From Streptomyces sp. CB01373 (lineage in GTDB: Bacteria; Actinomycetota; Actinomycetes; Streptomycetales; Streptomycetaceae): a DNA stretch of 64,000 nt. A program made the translations under genes and the position numbers. The stretch is taken from assembly GCF_002803075.1 (NCBI RefSeq), contig NZ_NNBK01000011.1:311629-375628 (forward strand), written 5' to 3'. Below, in pieces: positions 34,703 through 43,112 of this stretch (positions are counted from its first letter, which is position 1; each line of letters starts with the position of its first letter). Under the pieces are notes generated by a model. The model saw nothing but the letters and a program-made list of their open reading frames with translations, did no database searches and was not told the origin of the DNA.

Positions 34703-35587
34703 ATGACGCCGCGAGATGCAGCAGACGACAACCCCGGCAACGAGCCGCACGACAGCCGCTGGTCCGACCTGGACCGCCCGCCCCTGAACGCCGGTTCGCT
34801 GCGGCGCGGCCTGGTACGGGCGGGCGGGCTGTGGTCCGAGGTGGACGTGGTGGGGAGCACCGGCTCCACCAACACGGACCTGGTGGCCCGGGCCGCCGCG
34901 GGGAAGGCGGCCGAGGGAGCCGTCCTGGTCGCCGAGGAGCAGACCTCCGCCCGGGGCCGCCTGGACCGCCGGTGGACGGCCCCGCCCCGCTCCGGACTGT
35001 TCTTCTCGGTGCTGCTGCGGCCCAGCGAGGTGGACGTGGCCCGCTGGGGCTGGCTGCCGCTGCTCACCGGCGTCGCGGTGGCCACGGGCCTGTCCCGGGC
35101 CGCCGGGGTCGACACGGCGCTGAAATGGCCGAACGACCTGCTGGTGACCGTCGGAGGCGAGGAACGCAAGGCCGGCGGCATCCTGGCCGAGCGGGCCGGC
35201 GCGGACGCGGTGGTCATCGGCATCGGCATCAACGTCTCGCTGCGGGAGGACGAACTCCCGGTCCCGCAGGCCGGCTCCCTCGCGCTCGCCGGAGCCGTGA
35301 GCACCGACCGCGATCCGCTGCTGCGGTCGGTCCTTCGCTCCCTGGAGGACTGGTACGGCCGGTGGCGGGCGGTGGGAGGCGACGCGGCCGCGAGCGGTCT
35401 CCAGGAGACGTACGCGGCGGGCTGTGCGACGCTCGGCCGGATGGTCCGGGCGGAACTGCCGGGCGACCGGTCGGTGGTCGGGGAAGCCGTCGCGGTGGAC
35501 GGGGACGGCCGTCTGGTCATCGCCACCGAGGAGGGTGTGCAGGAGCCGGTCGGCGCGGGCGACATCGTGCATCTGCGCCCCGCCTGA
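34703..35587 (+). CDS. birA: Biotin--[acetyl-CoA carboxylase] ligase
   Basis: 294 residues. Attaches biotin to the BCCP domain, here most probably that of the AccA2-type subunit. Seen: VGSTGSTNTDL, GRGRxxR-equivalent ARGRLDRRW (biotinyl-AMP loop), LKWPNDLLV, RKAGGILAE and VVIGIGINV, then a C-terminal SH3-like cap. The N-terminal DNA-binding HTH of E. coli BirA is absent, as usual in actinobacteria, so it is not itself a repressor. ATG at 34703. It is divergent from pccB across 111 bp. Confidence 0.95.
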   Translation: MTPRDAADDNPGNEPHDSRWSDLDRPPLNAGSLRRGLVRAGGLWSEVDVVGSTGSTNTDLVARAAAGKAAEGAVLVAEEQTSARGRLDRRWTAPPRSGLFFSVLLRPSEVDVARWGWLPLLTGVAVATGLSRAAGVDTALKWPNDLLVTVGGEERKAGGILAERAGADAVVIGIGINVSLREDELPVPQAGSLALAGAVSTDRDPLLRSVLRSLEDWYGRWRAVGGDAAASGLQETYAAGCATLGRMVRAELPGDRSVVGEAVAVDGDGRLVIATEEGVQEPVGAGDIVHLRPA

Positions 35588-35837
35588 ACCGTCCGGCGGG
35601 GGCGTGCGGGATGCCCGCCGCGGCCGTGCGCGGTCACGGTGGGCGCGGGCGCCGGTCCGCGGTCCCCGCACCCGGTGACGCCGGTGCGGGTGCCGGAACA
35701 GCGCCGGTCAGCTCCACCCCGGGCCGCACACAGCGGCTCCGCTCTCGGCGGAACCTGACGGAGTGAGCTGGCGCACACCTGCCGTAGAGTTGAGGCCGGT
35801 CGATACCTGACCGTGGCAGATCGGAAGGGCAGCAGGC

Positions 35838-37001
35838 GTGACCGTCGACGACACGGGCTCCGGCGCGGACGCGGACGGCCCGGAGGAGCCTCCGCCATTC
35901 TCGTCCTCGCACGAGCAGGAGGACCCGGACGCCGCCGACTCCGGCGCACACCCTCTCGCGCTGCGCCTCGAACAGCTCATCCTGGGCGCGGAGCGGCGCT
36001 ACACCCCGTTCCAGGCGGCCCGCAGCGCCGGCGTCTCCATGGAGCTGGCCTCACGCTTCTGGCGGGCCATGGGCTTCGCCGACATAGGCCAGGCCAGGGC
36101 GCTCACGGAGGCCGACGTGCTGGCCCTGCGGCGGCTCGCGGGTCTGGTCGAGGCGGGGCTGCTCAGCGAGGCCATGGCGGTGCAGGTGGCCCGGTCCACC
36201 GGGCAGACCACCGCCCGTCTGGCCGAATGGCAGATGGACTCCTTCCTGGAGGGCCTGACCGAGCCGCCCGAGCCCGGTATGACCCGCACCGAGGTGACGT
36301 ACCCGATCGTCGAGCTGCTGCTGCCCGAGCTGGAGGAGTTCCTGGTCTACGTCTGGCGCCGCCAGCTCGCCGCCTCGGCCGGCCGGGTCGTGCAGGCCGC
36401 CGACGACGAGGAGATGGTCGACCGGCGGCTGGCCGTGGGCTTCGCGGACCTCGTCGGCTTCACCCGGCTGACCCGCCGCATGGAGGAGGAGGAGCTCGGC
36501 GAGCTCGTCGAGGCGTTCGAGACGACCTCGGCCGACCTCGTGGCCGCGCGCGGCGGACGGCTCATCAAGACGCTCGGCGACGAGGTGCTGTACGCCGCCG
36601 ACGACGCCGGCACGGCGGCGGACATCGCGCTGCGGCTGGTCGAGACGATGGCCCACGACGAGACGATGCCGGAGCTGCGCGTGGGCATGGCGTTCGGCAC
36701 GGTCACCACCCGTATGGGCGATGTGTTCGGCACCACCGTCAACCTCGCCTCCCGGCTCACCTCGATAGCTCCGCGCGACGCCGTCCTTGTGGACAGCGCC
36801 TTCGCCGAGGAGCTGATCCGCACCGGGGACGCCCCGGCGTCCGAGGCGGAGGCGGCCGAGGCCGCGGCGACGGCGGAGAAGGAGGGCGAGGAGCCGCCGG
36901 TGTACGGGTTCGCCCTTCAGCCGATGTGGCAGCGCCCGGTGCGCGGTCTGGGCGTGGTCGAGCCCTGGCTGCTCACCCGGCGCAACGGCGGGCCCGCCTG
37001 A
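35838..37001 (+). CDS. cya: Class III adenylate cyclase
   Basis: 387 residues, cAMP synthesis. GTG at 35838. Seen: an acidic disordered N terminus (1-35), an N-terminal regulatory domain (about 38-180; LRLEQLILGAERRYTP, VQVARSTGQTTARLAEWQ) like that of pH-sensing mycobacterial Rv1264, then the cyclase domain (about 190-335): FADLVGFTRLTRRM with metal Asp, RLIKTLGDEVLYA with the second Asp, and TTVNLASRLTS. A Glu/Ala-rich insert precedes the C terminus. In S. coelicolor cya is needed for germination and growth timing. Confidence 0.92.
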   Translation: MTVDDTGSGADADGPEEPPPFSSSHEQEDPDAADSGAHPLALRLEQLILGAERRYTPFQAARSAGVSMELASRFWRAMGFADIGQARALTEADVLALRRLAGLVEAGLLSEAMAVQVARSTGQTTARLAEWQMDSFLEGLTEPPEPGMTRTEVTYPIVELLLPELEEFLVYVWRRQLAASAGRVVQAADDEEMVDRRLAVGFADLVGFTRLTRRMEEEELGELVEAFETTSADLVAARGGRLIKTLGDEVLYAADDAGTAADIALRLVETMAHDETMPELRVGMAFGTVTTRMGDVFGTTVNLASRLTSIAPRDAVLVDSAFAEELIRTGDAPASEAEAAEAAATAEKEGEEPPVYGFALQPMWQRPVRGLGVVEPWLLTRRNGGPA

Positions 37002-37020
37002 GCGGCGGTCGTGGCCCGGT

Positions 37021-37740
37021 TCAGCGGGCGGGTCCGGCCCCGACGCCGACGCACAGCCCGATGATCGGCAGACACAGGCCGCCGCTTCCGCCGGAGGGCG
37101 GGGCCGGGGGCTGCGTGCTCCGGCTCGGGGTCGGTGCGGGGTGCGGAGCCGGGGCCGGGGCCGTGGTGGCGGACGGCCGTGGCGCGTCCGCGGTGGGATC
37201 CGGGTGTTCCGGCGGGTCCGCGTCCTCGAGGTCCTCGGGAGGCGCCGTGGGAACGGTCGTGGTCTCCGGGAGCGCCGAGGGCCCCGCCGCGGCCGCCGGG
37301 GACGGGGACGCCGTCGGCACGGCGCCCGACTCCGCGACCGGTGCGGCGCTCACCCCGCCCAGGGCGACGTCCGCCGAGGGCGCGGCGTTCGTACGGGGCG
37401 CGGTGGAGGCGCCGGTGGGGGTTCCGGCGGAGCGGCCGGAGTCCTTGCCCTGGGTCGCGTGGGGCTCCGCCTCGGCGGTGCCCGGACCGCCGAGCCCGGA
37501 CTCGGGCGCCAGCCGTACGAGGCTCAGCACACCGGCGGCCACCGCGAGCCCTCCGGCGGCCAGCAGCGCCCTGCGGGGCCGGCGCCTGCGGTGCCGCCCG
37601 CGGGCGCCGGGGCCCCACTGCGCGCGGGCGGTCTCGTCCGCGGCGTCGCCGCCGCCCCCGCCCGTCCCGTCTATGCCTGTCTTGTCGTCGTTGTCGTCGT
37701 TGTCGGCGGATTGCCGGACTGTGGCCGTGTGCGTCGTCAT
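37021..37740 (-). CDS. Membrane-anchored Pro/Ala-rich protein of unknown function
   Basis: 239 residues. Hydrophilic Asp-rich N terminus, a basic stretch (RGRHRRRRPRRA), one TM helix (ALLAAGGLAVAAGVLSL, about residues 58-74), then a long low-complexity Ala/Pro/Thr-rich extracellular region and a short hydrophobic C-terminal end GLCLPIIGLCVGVG with two Cys. It could be a wall-spanning or anchoring protein. ATG at 37740. Convergent with cya (20 bp between stops). No family recognised. Confidence 0.7.
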   Translation of the reverse strand: MTTHTATVRQSADNDDNDDKTGIDGTGGGGGDAADETARAQWGPGARGRHRRRRPRRALLAAGGLAVAAGVLSLVRLAPESGLGGPGTAEAEPHATQGKDSGRSAGTPTGASTAPRTNAAPSADVALGGVSAAPVAESGAVPTASPSPAAAAGPSALPETTTVPTAPPEDLEDADPPEHPDPTADAPRPSATTAPAPAPHPAPTPSRSTQPPAPPSGGSGGLCLPIIGLCVGVGAGPAR

Positions 37741-37939
37741 CGCCGTCCTCCCCGATGCGCTCGCGCCCCCCGATGCGCCATGGCGGACGCACGTTATGCG
37801 CTCTCCTGGGGGTTCGGCGGGAGTTGGGCGGGGATGTCACTCGAACGGGGTGCCGGGTCTCGACAACGGGGCCGCGCCTGTAATCCGTCCGCCCTTCCCC
37901 CGGCGCGGGCCCTGCTGCGATGATCGGGCCTGGTTTCTT

Positions 37940-37955
37940 GTTAACCCACGTTAAC
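37940..37955. promoter_or_regulatory. Palindromic site upstream of enoyl-CoA hydratase
   Basis: GTTAACCCACGTTAAC: two GTTAAC palindromes separated by CCAC, together forming a 16-bp inverted repeat, 12 bp from the start codon. Unusual AT-rich sequence for this genome; resembles a TetR/FadR-type operator. Confidence 0.65.
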
Positions 37956-37967
37956 CAGGAGGGTGTC

Positions 37968-38762
37968 ATGACCGAGGAGCGGTTCGGCGAGTTCGTGCTG
38001 GTGCGGCGGCACGAGTACGTCGCGGAGCTCGTCCTGGACCGGCCCAAGGCGATGAACGCCGTGTCCACGGACATGGCGCGGTCGATCGCCGCGGCCTGTG
38101 CGGCGCTCGCCGCCGACCGGGACGCGCGCGTGGTCGTCCTGACGTCCTCGCACGAGCGGGCGTTCTGCGTCGGGGCCGACCTGAAGGAGCGCAACTCCTT
38201 CAGCGACGCCGACCTGGTGCGCCAGCGCCCGGTCGCACGCGGGGCGTACACCGGCGTGCTGGAGCTGCCCATGCCGACGATCGCCGCGGTGCACGGGTTC
38301 GCACTCGGCGGCGGCTTCGAGCTGGCCCTGTCCTGCGACGTGATCGTGGCCGACCGTACGGCCGTGGTGGGGCTGCCGGAGGTCTCGGTGGGGGTGATCC
38401 CCGGCGGCGGCGGTACGCAGCTGCTGCCCCGGCGGGTGGGTGCCGCCCGGGCCGCCGAGCTGATCTTCACGGCGCGCCGGCTGGAGGCGCCGGAGGCGGC
38501 CGAGCTGGGCCTCGTGGACCGGCTGGTGGACGAGGGCCGTGACCGCGAGGAGGCCCTGGAGCTGGCCTCCCGGATGGCGGCGAACTCTCCGATCGGGTTG
38601 CGCGCCGCCAAGCGCGCGCTGCGACTCGGCCACGGCCTCGACCTCCGGGCCGCCCTGGAGGTCGAGGACGCGGCCTGGCGCTCGGTCGCCTTCTCGGCGG
38701 ACCGCGCGGAGGGAGTGGCGGCCTTCAACGAGAAGCGCCGCCCCCAGTGGCCGGGGGAGTGA
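37968..38762 (+). CDS. Enoyl-CoA hydratase/isomerase family protein
   Basis: 264-residue crotonase. ATG at 37968 with AGGAGGG upstream. Seen: LVLDRPKAMNAVSTDM, oxyanion-hole strand AFCVGADLKER, the second oxyanion loop GFALGGGFELALSCDVIVAD with catalytic Glu, and LPEVSVGVIPGGGGTQ with the second catalytic Glu. Both Glu residues are kept, so hydration of trans-2-enoyl-CoA (beta-oxidation) is likely. The GTTAAC palindrome right before it suggests a repressor responsive to acyl-CoA, which is inference. Confidence 0.9.
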   Translation: MTEERFGEFVLVRRHEYVAELVLDRPKAMNAVSTDMARSIAAACAALAADRDARVVVLTSSHERAFCVGADLKERNSFSDADLVRQRPVARGAYTGVLELPMPTIAAVHGFALGGGFELALSCDVIVADRTAVVGLPEVSVGVIPGGGGTQLLPRRVGAARAAELIFTARRLEAPEAAELGLVDRLVDEGRDREEALELASRMAANSPIGLRAAKRALRLGHGLDLRAALEVEDAAWRSVAFSADRAEGVAAFNEKRRPQWPGE

Positions 38763-39091
38763 CCACCCCCTGACGAGAGCGGCCGGTCCGGCAGCCGCCG
38801 GCCCCGGAAGAGGCGGCTGTATCCGCACACCCCGGCCGGCTTGCGCCCCCGCCCCCCGCCGCTCGCCGCGCCCGCCGGACCGCCCGACCGTCGCGGTCGG
38901 CGGGTGGGCGGCGACCGCCCGGCCCCCGGGCCGGAAGTCGTCGGCCCCGCGCCTGTGGGGCCCAGCGGCGCCGCCGGTTGCCGGGCGGCGGCGGGGTTGC
39001 CGTCAGGTGCGTACCCGGGAGCCGCCGGTCCCGGTGTGTCTTCACGTGGGCCAATGTCTCGATTCAGGCGAAACATCCCTAGCCTGGGGTG
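38763..39091. other. 329-bp GC-rich intergenic region
   Basis: No gene, repeat family member or clear terminator recognised. The composition is extremely GC-rich; the last 40 bp contain the less GC-rich TGTCTCGATTCAGGCGAAAC that likely holds the GGDEF gene promoter. Confidence 0.4.
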
Positions 39092-40243
39092 ATGGGCGAG
39101 AACAGGCGGCTGGCGGCCGTGGTGGCGTTGGCGCAGGGGATGGCCGCGGCGCAGACCTCGCGTGAGTCGTGGCGGGCGGCCGCGCTCGGCGCGTGCCGGG
39201 CGCTGGAGGGGAGTTTCGCCGCGCTCTCGGTATGGGAGCGCGAGCGCGGCCGGCTGCGGGTCCTGGTGAACGTGGGGGACCGGGCCCCGGAGGAGCGGGA
39301 GTTCCCGGAGGACGAGGCCTATCCGGTTCACCAGTTCCCCGAGATCACCGAGTTCCTGCACGAACGGTGGGCCTCGGGCGGTGAACCCGACGCCTGGGTG
39401 GAGACCGCCGACGGTGCGGCCGCGGGCCACCCCGGCTACAGCCACCAGCGCGTGGCCGCGCTGCGCCGGCGCGGGCGCGGCTGCTGCGTGGTCGCGCCGA
39501 TCGTGCAGCACGGACGCGCCTGGGGCGAGCTCTACGTCGCCCGCCCGGTCGGCCTCCCCCTCTTCGGCCGCTCCGACGCCGACTTCGCCACCGTGCTGGC
39601 CGCCGTGGTCGCCGCCGGGCTCTCCCAGAGCGAGCGGCTGGAAGAGGCCCGCAGGCTGGCGTTCACGGACGCGCTGACCGGGCTCGCCAACCGCCGTGCC
39701 GTCGACGTGATGCTCGACGAGGCGATCGAGCGGCACCGGCTGGACGGGGTCGCCGTCAGCCTCGTCGTCTGCGACCTCAACGGGCTCAAGCAGGTCAACG
39801 ACACCCTCGGCCACGCCGTCGGCGACCGGCTCCTCGAACGGTTCGGCTCCGTGCTGTCGCTGTGCGGCGCGATGGTGCCGGGTGCGCTCGTGGCACGGCT
39901 CGGCGGCGACGAGTTCTGCCTGGTCGCGGTCGGGCCGCCGGCCGACGAGGTGATCAAGGCGGCCGACGAGCTGTGCCGGCGCGCGGCCGAGCTGGAGCTG
40001 GGTGAGGGCGTCGCCTGCGGGGTCGCCTCGACCGAGCACGCGATCGGGCCGGTACCGTCGGCCCGGCGGCTGTTCCGGCTCGCCGACGCCGCCCAGTACC
40101 GGGCGAAGGCGCTGCGCGCCGACCGGCCCGTGGTCGCGGGCCGTGAGGGCCCGCAGGACCCGGTCGTCAGCCTCGCCGACGCACCCCCGCCCGTACCGGA
40201 GGCCCCGGCGGAGCGGCGCCGCTTCCGGGGTCGCAGGCCCTGA
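39092..40243 (+). CDS. GAF-GGDEF diguanylate cyclase
   Basis: 383 residues, synthesises cyclic di-GMP if active. ATG at 39092; an in-frame GTG is immediately upstream. Seen: N-terminal GAF-like sensor (about residues 10-175; LGACRALEGSFAALSVWERE, VVAPIVQHGRAWGELYVARP) and C-terminal GGDEF domain (FTDALTGLANRRAV, then DLNGLKQVNDTLGHAVGD, with intact active site RLGGDEFCLV near residue 270). No RxxD inhibitory site was evident before GGDEF. Cytosolic. c-di-GMP controls development through BldD in Streptomyces (established). Confidence 0.9.
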   Translation: MGENRRLAAVVALAQGMAAAQTSRESWRAAALGACRALEGSFAALSVWERERGRLRVLVNVGDRAPEEREFPEDEAYPVHQFPEITEFLHERWASGGEPDAWVETADGAAAGHPGYSHQRVAALRRRGRGCCVVAPIVQHGRAWGELYVARPVGLPLFGRSDADFATVLAAVVAAGLSQSERLEEARRLAFTDALTGLANRRAVDVMLDEAIERHRLDGVAVSLVVCDLNGLKQVNDTLGHAVGDRLLERFGSVLSLCGAMVPGALVARLGGDEFCLVAVGPPADEVIKAADELCRRAAELELGEGVACGVASTEHAIGPVPSARRLFRLADAAQYRAKALRADRPVVAGREGPQDPVVSLADAPPPVPEAPAERRRFRGRRP

Positions 40244-40333
40244 CCGGCGCCGGGCATCCCGGCCGCGCGTTGTAAGAGCCACTCCCGCCACCCACTAGTG
40301 ACATCTTCGCATTCACTGCGTACGCTCCTGAAT

Positions 40334-41908
40334 ATGGATATGCATACTGTGGTGGTGGGGACGTCGGGGGTCACCGCGTCCGACGTTCTCGCGGTGGCAC
40401 GCGGCGGCGCCCGTGTCGAGCTCTCCGACGAGACGGTGGCGGCCCTGGCGGCGGCGCGGGAGATCGTGGACGCGCTGGCGGCCAAGCCCGAACCCGTCTA
40501 CGGCGTCAGCACCGGCTTCGGCGCCCTGGCGACCCGGCACATCAGCCAGGAGCTGCGCACCCAGCTCCAGCGCAACATCGTCCGCTCGCACGCCGCCGGC
40601 CTGGGCCCGGCGGTCGAGCGTGAGGTCGTGCGGGCGCTGATGTTCCTGCGGCTGAAGACCGTGTGCTCCGGGTACACCGGCGTGCGCCCCGAGGTCGCGC
40701 AGACCATGGCCGACGTGCTCAACGCCGGCATCACCCCGGTCGTGCACGAGTACGGCTCCCTCGGCTGCTCCGGCGACCTCGCCCCGCTGTCCCACTGCGC
40801 TCTCGCCCTCATGGGCGAAGGCGACGCGGAGGGCCCCGACGGTGTCGTACGCCCGGCCGGCGAGCTGCTCGCCGAGCACGGCATCCAGCCCGTCGAGCTG
40901 CGCGAGAAGGAGGGCCTGGCCCTCCTCAACGGCACCGACGGCATGCTCGGCATGCTGATCATGGCCCTCGCCGACCTCGACACCCTGTACAAGTCCGCCG
41001 ACATCACCGCGGCCCTCAGCCTGGAGGCGCTGCTCGGCACGGACAAGGTCCTCGCCCCCGAGCTGCACGCCATCCGCCCGCACCCGGGACAGGGCGCCTC
41101 CGCCGCCAACATGCTGGCCGTGCTCAAGGGCTCCGGCCTCACCGGGCACCACCAGGGCGACGCGCCCCGCGTGCAGGACGCCTACTCCGTGCGCTGCGCC
41201 CCGCAGGTCGCCGGCGCCGGCCGTGACACCCTCGCGCACGCCCGCCTGGTCGCCGAGCGCGAACTGGCCTCCGCCGTCGACAACCCCGTCGTGCTGCCTG
41301 GGGGCACCTCCCAGGCTTTCGGCTCTGGGGGAGGGCGGGTGGAGTCCAACGGCAACTTCCACGGCGCCCCGGTCGCCTACGTGCTGGACTTCCTCGCCAT
41401 CGCCGCCGCCGACCTCGGCTCCATCGCCGAGCGCCGTACCGACCGGCTGCTCGACAAGAACCGCAGCCACGGCCTGCCGCCGTTCCTCGCCGACGACGCC
41501 GGTGTCGACTCGGGCCTGATGATCGCTCAGTACACGCAGGCCGCGCTGGTCAGCGAGATGAAGCGGCTCGCCGTACCGGCCTCCGTCGACTCCATCCCGT
41601 CCTCCGCCATGCAGGAGGACCACGTCTCCATGGGCTGGTCGGCGGCACGCAAGCTGCGGACGGCTGTCGGCAACCTGAACCGGATCATCGCGATCGAGCT
41701 CTACGCCGCCGCGCGCGCCGTGGAACTGCGCGAGGGCCTGACGCCGGCTCCGGCGAGCCGGGCGGTCATCGACGCCGCTCGCGAGGCGGGGGTCGGCGGG
41801 CCGGGCCCGGACCGCTTCCTCGCGCCCGACCTCGCCGCCGCGGACGCCTTCGTGCGGGACGGCGGCCTCCTCGCGGCGGCCGAGACCGTCACCGGCCCGC
41901 TGCAGTAG
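40334..41908 (+). CDS. hutH: Histidine ammonia-lyase
   Basis: 524 residues; converts L-His to urocanate and ammonia. ATG at 40334 (MDMHTVVVGTSG). Seen: the MIO-forming tripeptide Cys145-Ser146-Gly147 in GSLGCSGDLAPLSH (Cys instead of the common Ala, as in other Streptomyces HutH as I recall), NGTDGMLG, QDAYSVRCAPQ, DNPVV, GNFHG and QEDHVSMG. Between DNPVVLP and GRVESNGNFHG lie about 12 extra residues (322-333, GGTSQAFGSGG) that are encoded by an inserted palindromic repeat. I recall relatives being 510-515 residues long, which fits. Confidence 0.93.
   Translation: MDMHTVVVGTSGVTASDVLAVARGGARVELSDETVAALAAAREIVDALAAKPEPVYGVSTGFGALATRHISQELRTQLQRNIVRSHAAGLGPAVEREVVRALMFLRLKTVCSGYTGVRPEVAQTMADVLNAGITPVVHEYGSLGCSGDLAPLSHCALALMGEGDAEGPDGVVRPAGELLAEHGIQPVELREKEGLALLNGTDGMLGMLIMALADLDTLYKSADITAALSLEALLGTDKVLAPELHAIRPHPGQGASAANMLAVLKGSGLTGHHQGDAPRVQDAYSVRCAPQVAGAGRDTLAHARLVAERELASAVDNPVVLPGGTSQAFGSGGGRVESNGNFHGAPVAYVLDFLAIAAADLGSIAERRTDRLLDKNRSHGLPPFLADDAGVDSGLMIAQYTQAALVSEMKRLAVPASVDSIPSSAMQEDHVSMGWSAARKLRTAVGNLNRIIAIELYAAARAVELREGLTPAPASRAVIDAAREAGVGGPGPDRFLAPDLAAADAFVRDGGLLAAAETVTGPLQ
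41298..41333. repeat. Palindromic repeat (B) inserted in frame in hutH
   Basis: 36 bp, CTGGGGGCACCTCCCAGGCT then TTCGGCTCTGGGGGAG. Same family as 24731-24768. Length is a multiple of three and the hutH frame is kept, adding a Gly/Ser-rich stretch at about residues 322-333. Confidence 0.85.
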
Positions 41909-41945
41909 GACGGCGGGCCGGAGCCCAAGTCGGGGGAGTGCCGGG

Positions 41946-42083
41946 CTGGTGCCGCGGCAGGTGACGTTTGCCCGTGAAGGAGCGGCGTCCGGTGCGTGCT
42001 CTGCGGGTCCCCCCTGCTCGAAGAGCTCGGGGGAGTGCCGGGCGTCGCGCTGGGGCGAACGTTGCCTGTCGCGGCACTGGTTC
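41946..42083. repeat. Inverted-repeat element, copy 2 (138 bp)
   Basis: Ends CTGGTGCCGCGGCAGGTGAC and GTTGCCTGTCGCGGCACTGG are inverted and the same as those of the 61-bp element at 12072. The interior is 75 bp longer and contains palindromic repeat D (42004-42035, GGGTCCCCCCTGCTCGAAGA then GCTCGGGGGAG). It abuts the stop codon (42082-42084) of the LAXTG protein. Confidence 0.8.
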
Positions 42084-42417
42084 AGAAGCCCAGGCGCTCC
42101 CGGCGCACGGAGTAGACCACGAAACCGGCGCCCAGTATGAGGAGCGAGGTGCCGCCGACGACGTAGGGGGTCGTGTCGATGCTTCCGGTGTCGGCGAGTT
42201 CGGTCCCGCCGCCGGTGGGCGCGTCCTCCTGGACGTCGGACACCTGCGCCGCCGCGGCGGGTCGCCCCTGCTCCGTGACCTGGGCCGTCGGCGGCGCCGG
42301 GTCCGCCCCTCTCGCCGGAGTGCCCACCGAGGCGTCCGCGGAGGGGACGAACCACAGGGCGCCCAGCAGGGTGCCCGCGGCGGTGGCGGTCAGCAACGTA
42401 CGGCGAGCGGATGACAC
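42082..42417 (-). CDS. LAXTG-motif cell-surface protein (sortase substrate)
   Basis: 111 residues with a signal peptide (MSSARRTLLTATAAGTLLGALWFVPSADA, in two parts) and a C-terminal sorting signal: LADTG, hydrophobic helix (YVVGGTSLLILGAGFVVY) and basic tail RRERLGF. LAXTG is the class E sortase motif used by Streptomyces (as for long chaplins). The mature part between is short (about 50 residues), Pro/Ala/Thr-rich. No sortase gene is nearby. ATG at 42417. Confidence 0.8.
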   Translation of the reverse strand: MSSARRTLLTATAAGTLLGALWFVPSADASVGTPARGADPAPPTAQVTEQGRPAAAAQVSDVQEDAPTGGGTELADTGSIDTTPYVVGGTSLLILGAGFVVYSVRRERLGF

Positions 42418-42526
42418 GGAATATCGATCCCCTTGTGGCGCTGGTGAATTGGCCGTGTGGGGCGATGTTAGTGAACGTCGCGGGTCACGGGAAAGTCACG
42501 GGAGGTTTGAGCCGTACGCTCCGTCC

Positions 42527-42892
42527 ATGAGCACTCCAGAGACTTCACGTTTTGTCCGCGTCAGCGTCGAGCTCGTCGTCGAGATCGAGGACGCGGAAGC
42601 CGTCATCGCCGCGGCCCGCAGCCGGATCGCCGAACACGCCGAGGACGGCGAACTGGACCCCGCGGAGCGGGCGCACGCCGAGGGAGCTGTGACGGAGGAC
42701 ACCGCCGAGGCCCTGGCGTACCTGGTCGATCCGTTCGACCTGGTGGGCGAGGTACCGGGGGTCGAACTCCAGCAGGCCTCCTGGTCGAGCGAACGCATCG
42801 ACTACGACCCCGATTCGCCGGACTGGGAGTTCGACGAGGATGATGTCGACGGGGACGACGAGGAAGTGGACGCCGCGGGTCACTCCGGCTGA
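42527..42892 (+). CDS. Acidic conserved protein of unknown function
   Basis: 121 residues, strongly acidic. N-terminal half forms an apparent beta-alpha unit (FVRVSVELVVEIEDAEAVIAAARSRI), the C-terminal 25 residues are mostly Asp/Glu (EFDEDDVDGDDEEVD). ATG at 42527. No known domain recognised. Stands between the LAXTG protein and the L,D-transpeptidase. Confidence 0.7.
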   Translation: MSTPETSRFVRVSVELVVEIEDAEAVIAAARSRIAEHAEDGELDPAERAHAEGAVTEDTAEALAYLVDPFDLVGEVPGVELQQASWSSERIDYDPDSPDWEFDEDDVDGDDEEVDAAGHSG

Positions 42893-43112
42893 CGTCGCAC
42901 GGGTCACATCGGCGACCCCGGGCGCAACCGGCGCCCGGGGTTTCGTCGTCTCACGCAACGCGCAGGCCGGGCCGCGCACCGTCCGCTGCGGCGGACGTGG
43001 CGGGTTCCACACCTCACGACGTGGGAAATGGGACGAAACGGTCGTAGCGTTGAGTGCTCGCGACGGGGGACTCGAGGTGTTTTGGGACTCGCCAACGATG
43101 GAGAAGCGTGTG

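Noticed and set aside
36917..40291. 1124-codon open frame on the minus strand
   Set aside because: Spans the enoyl-CoA hydratase and GGDEF genes in antisense; no motif, typical shadow composition.
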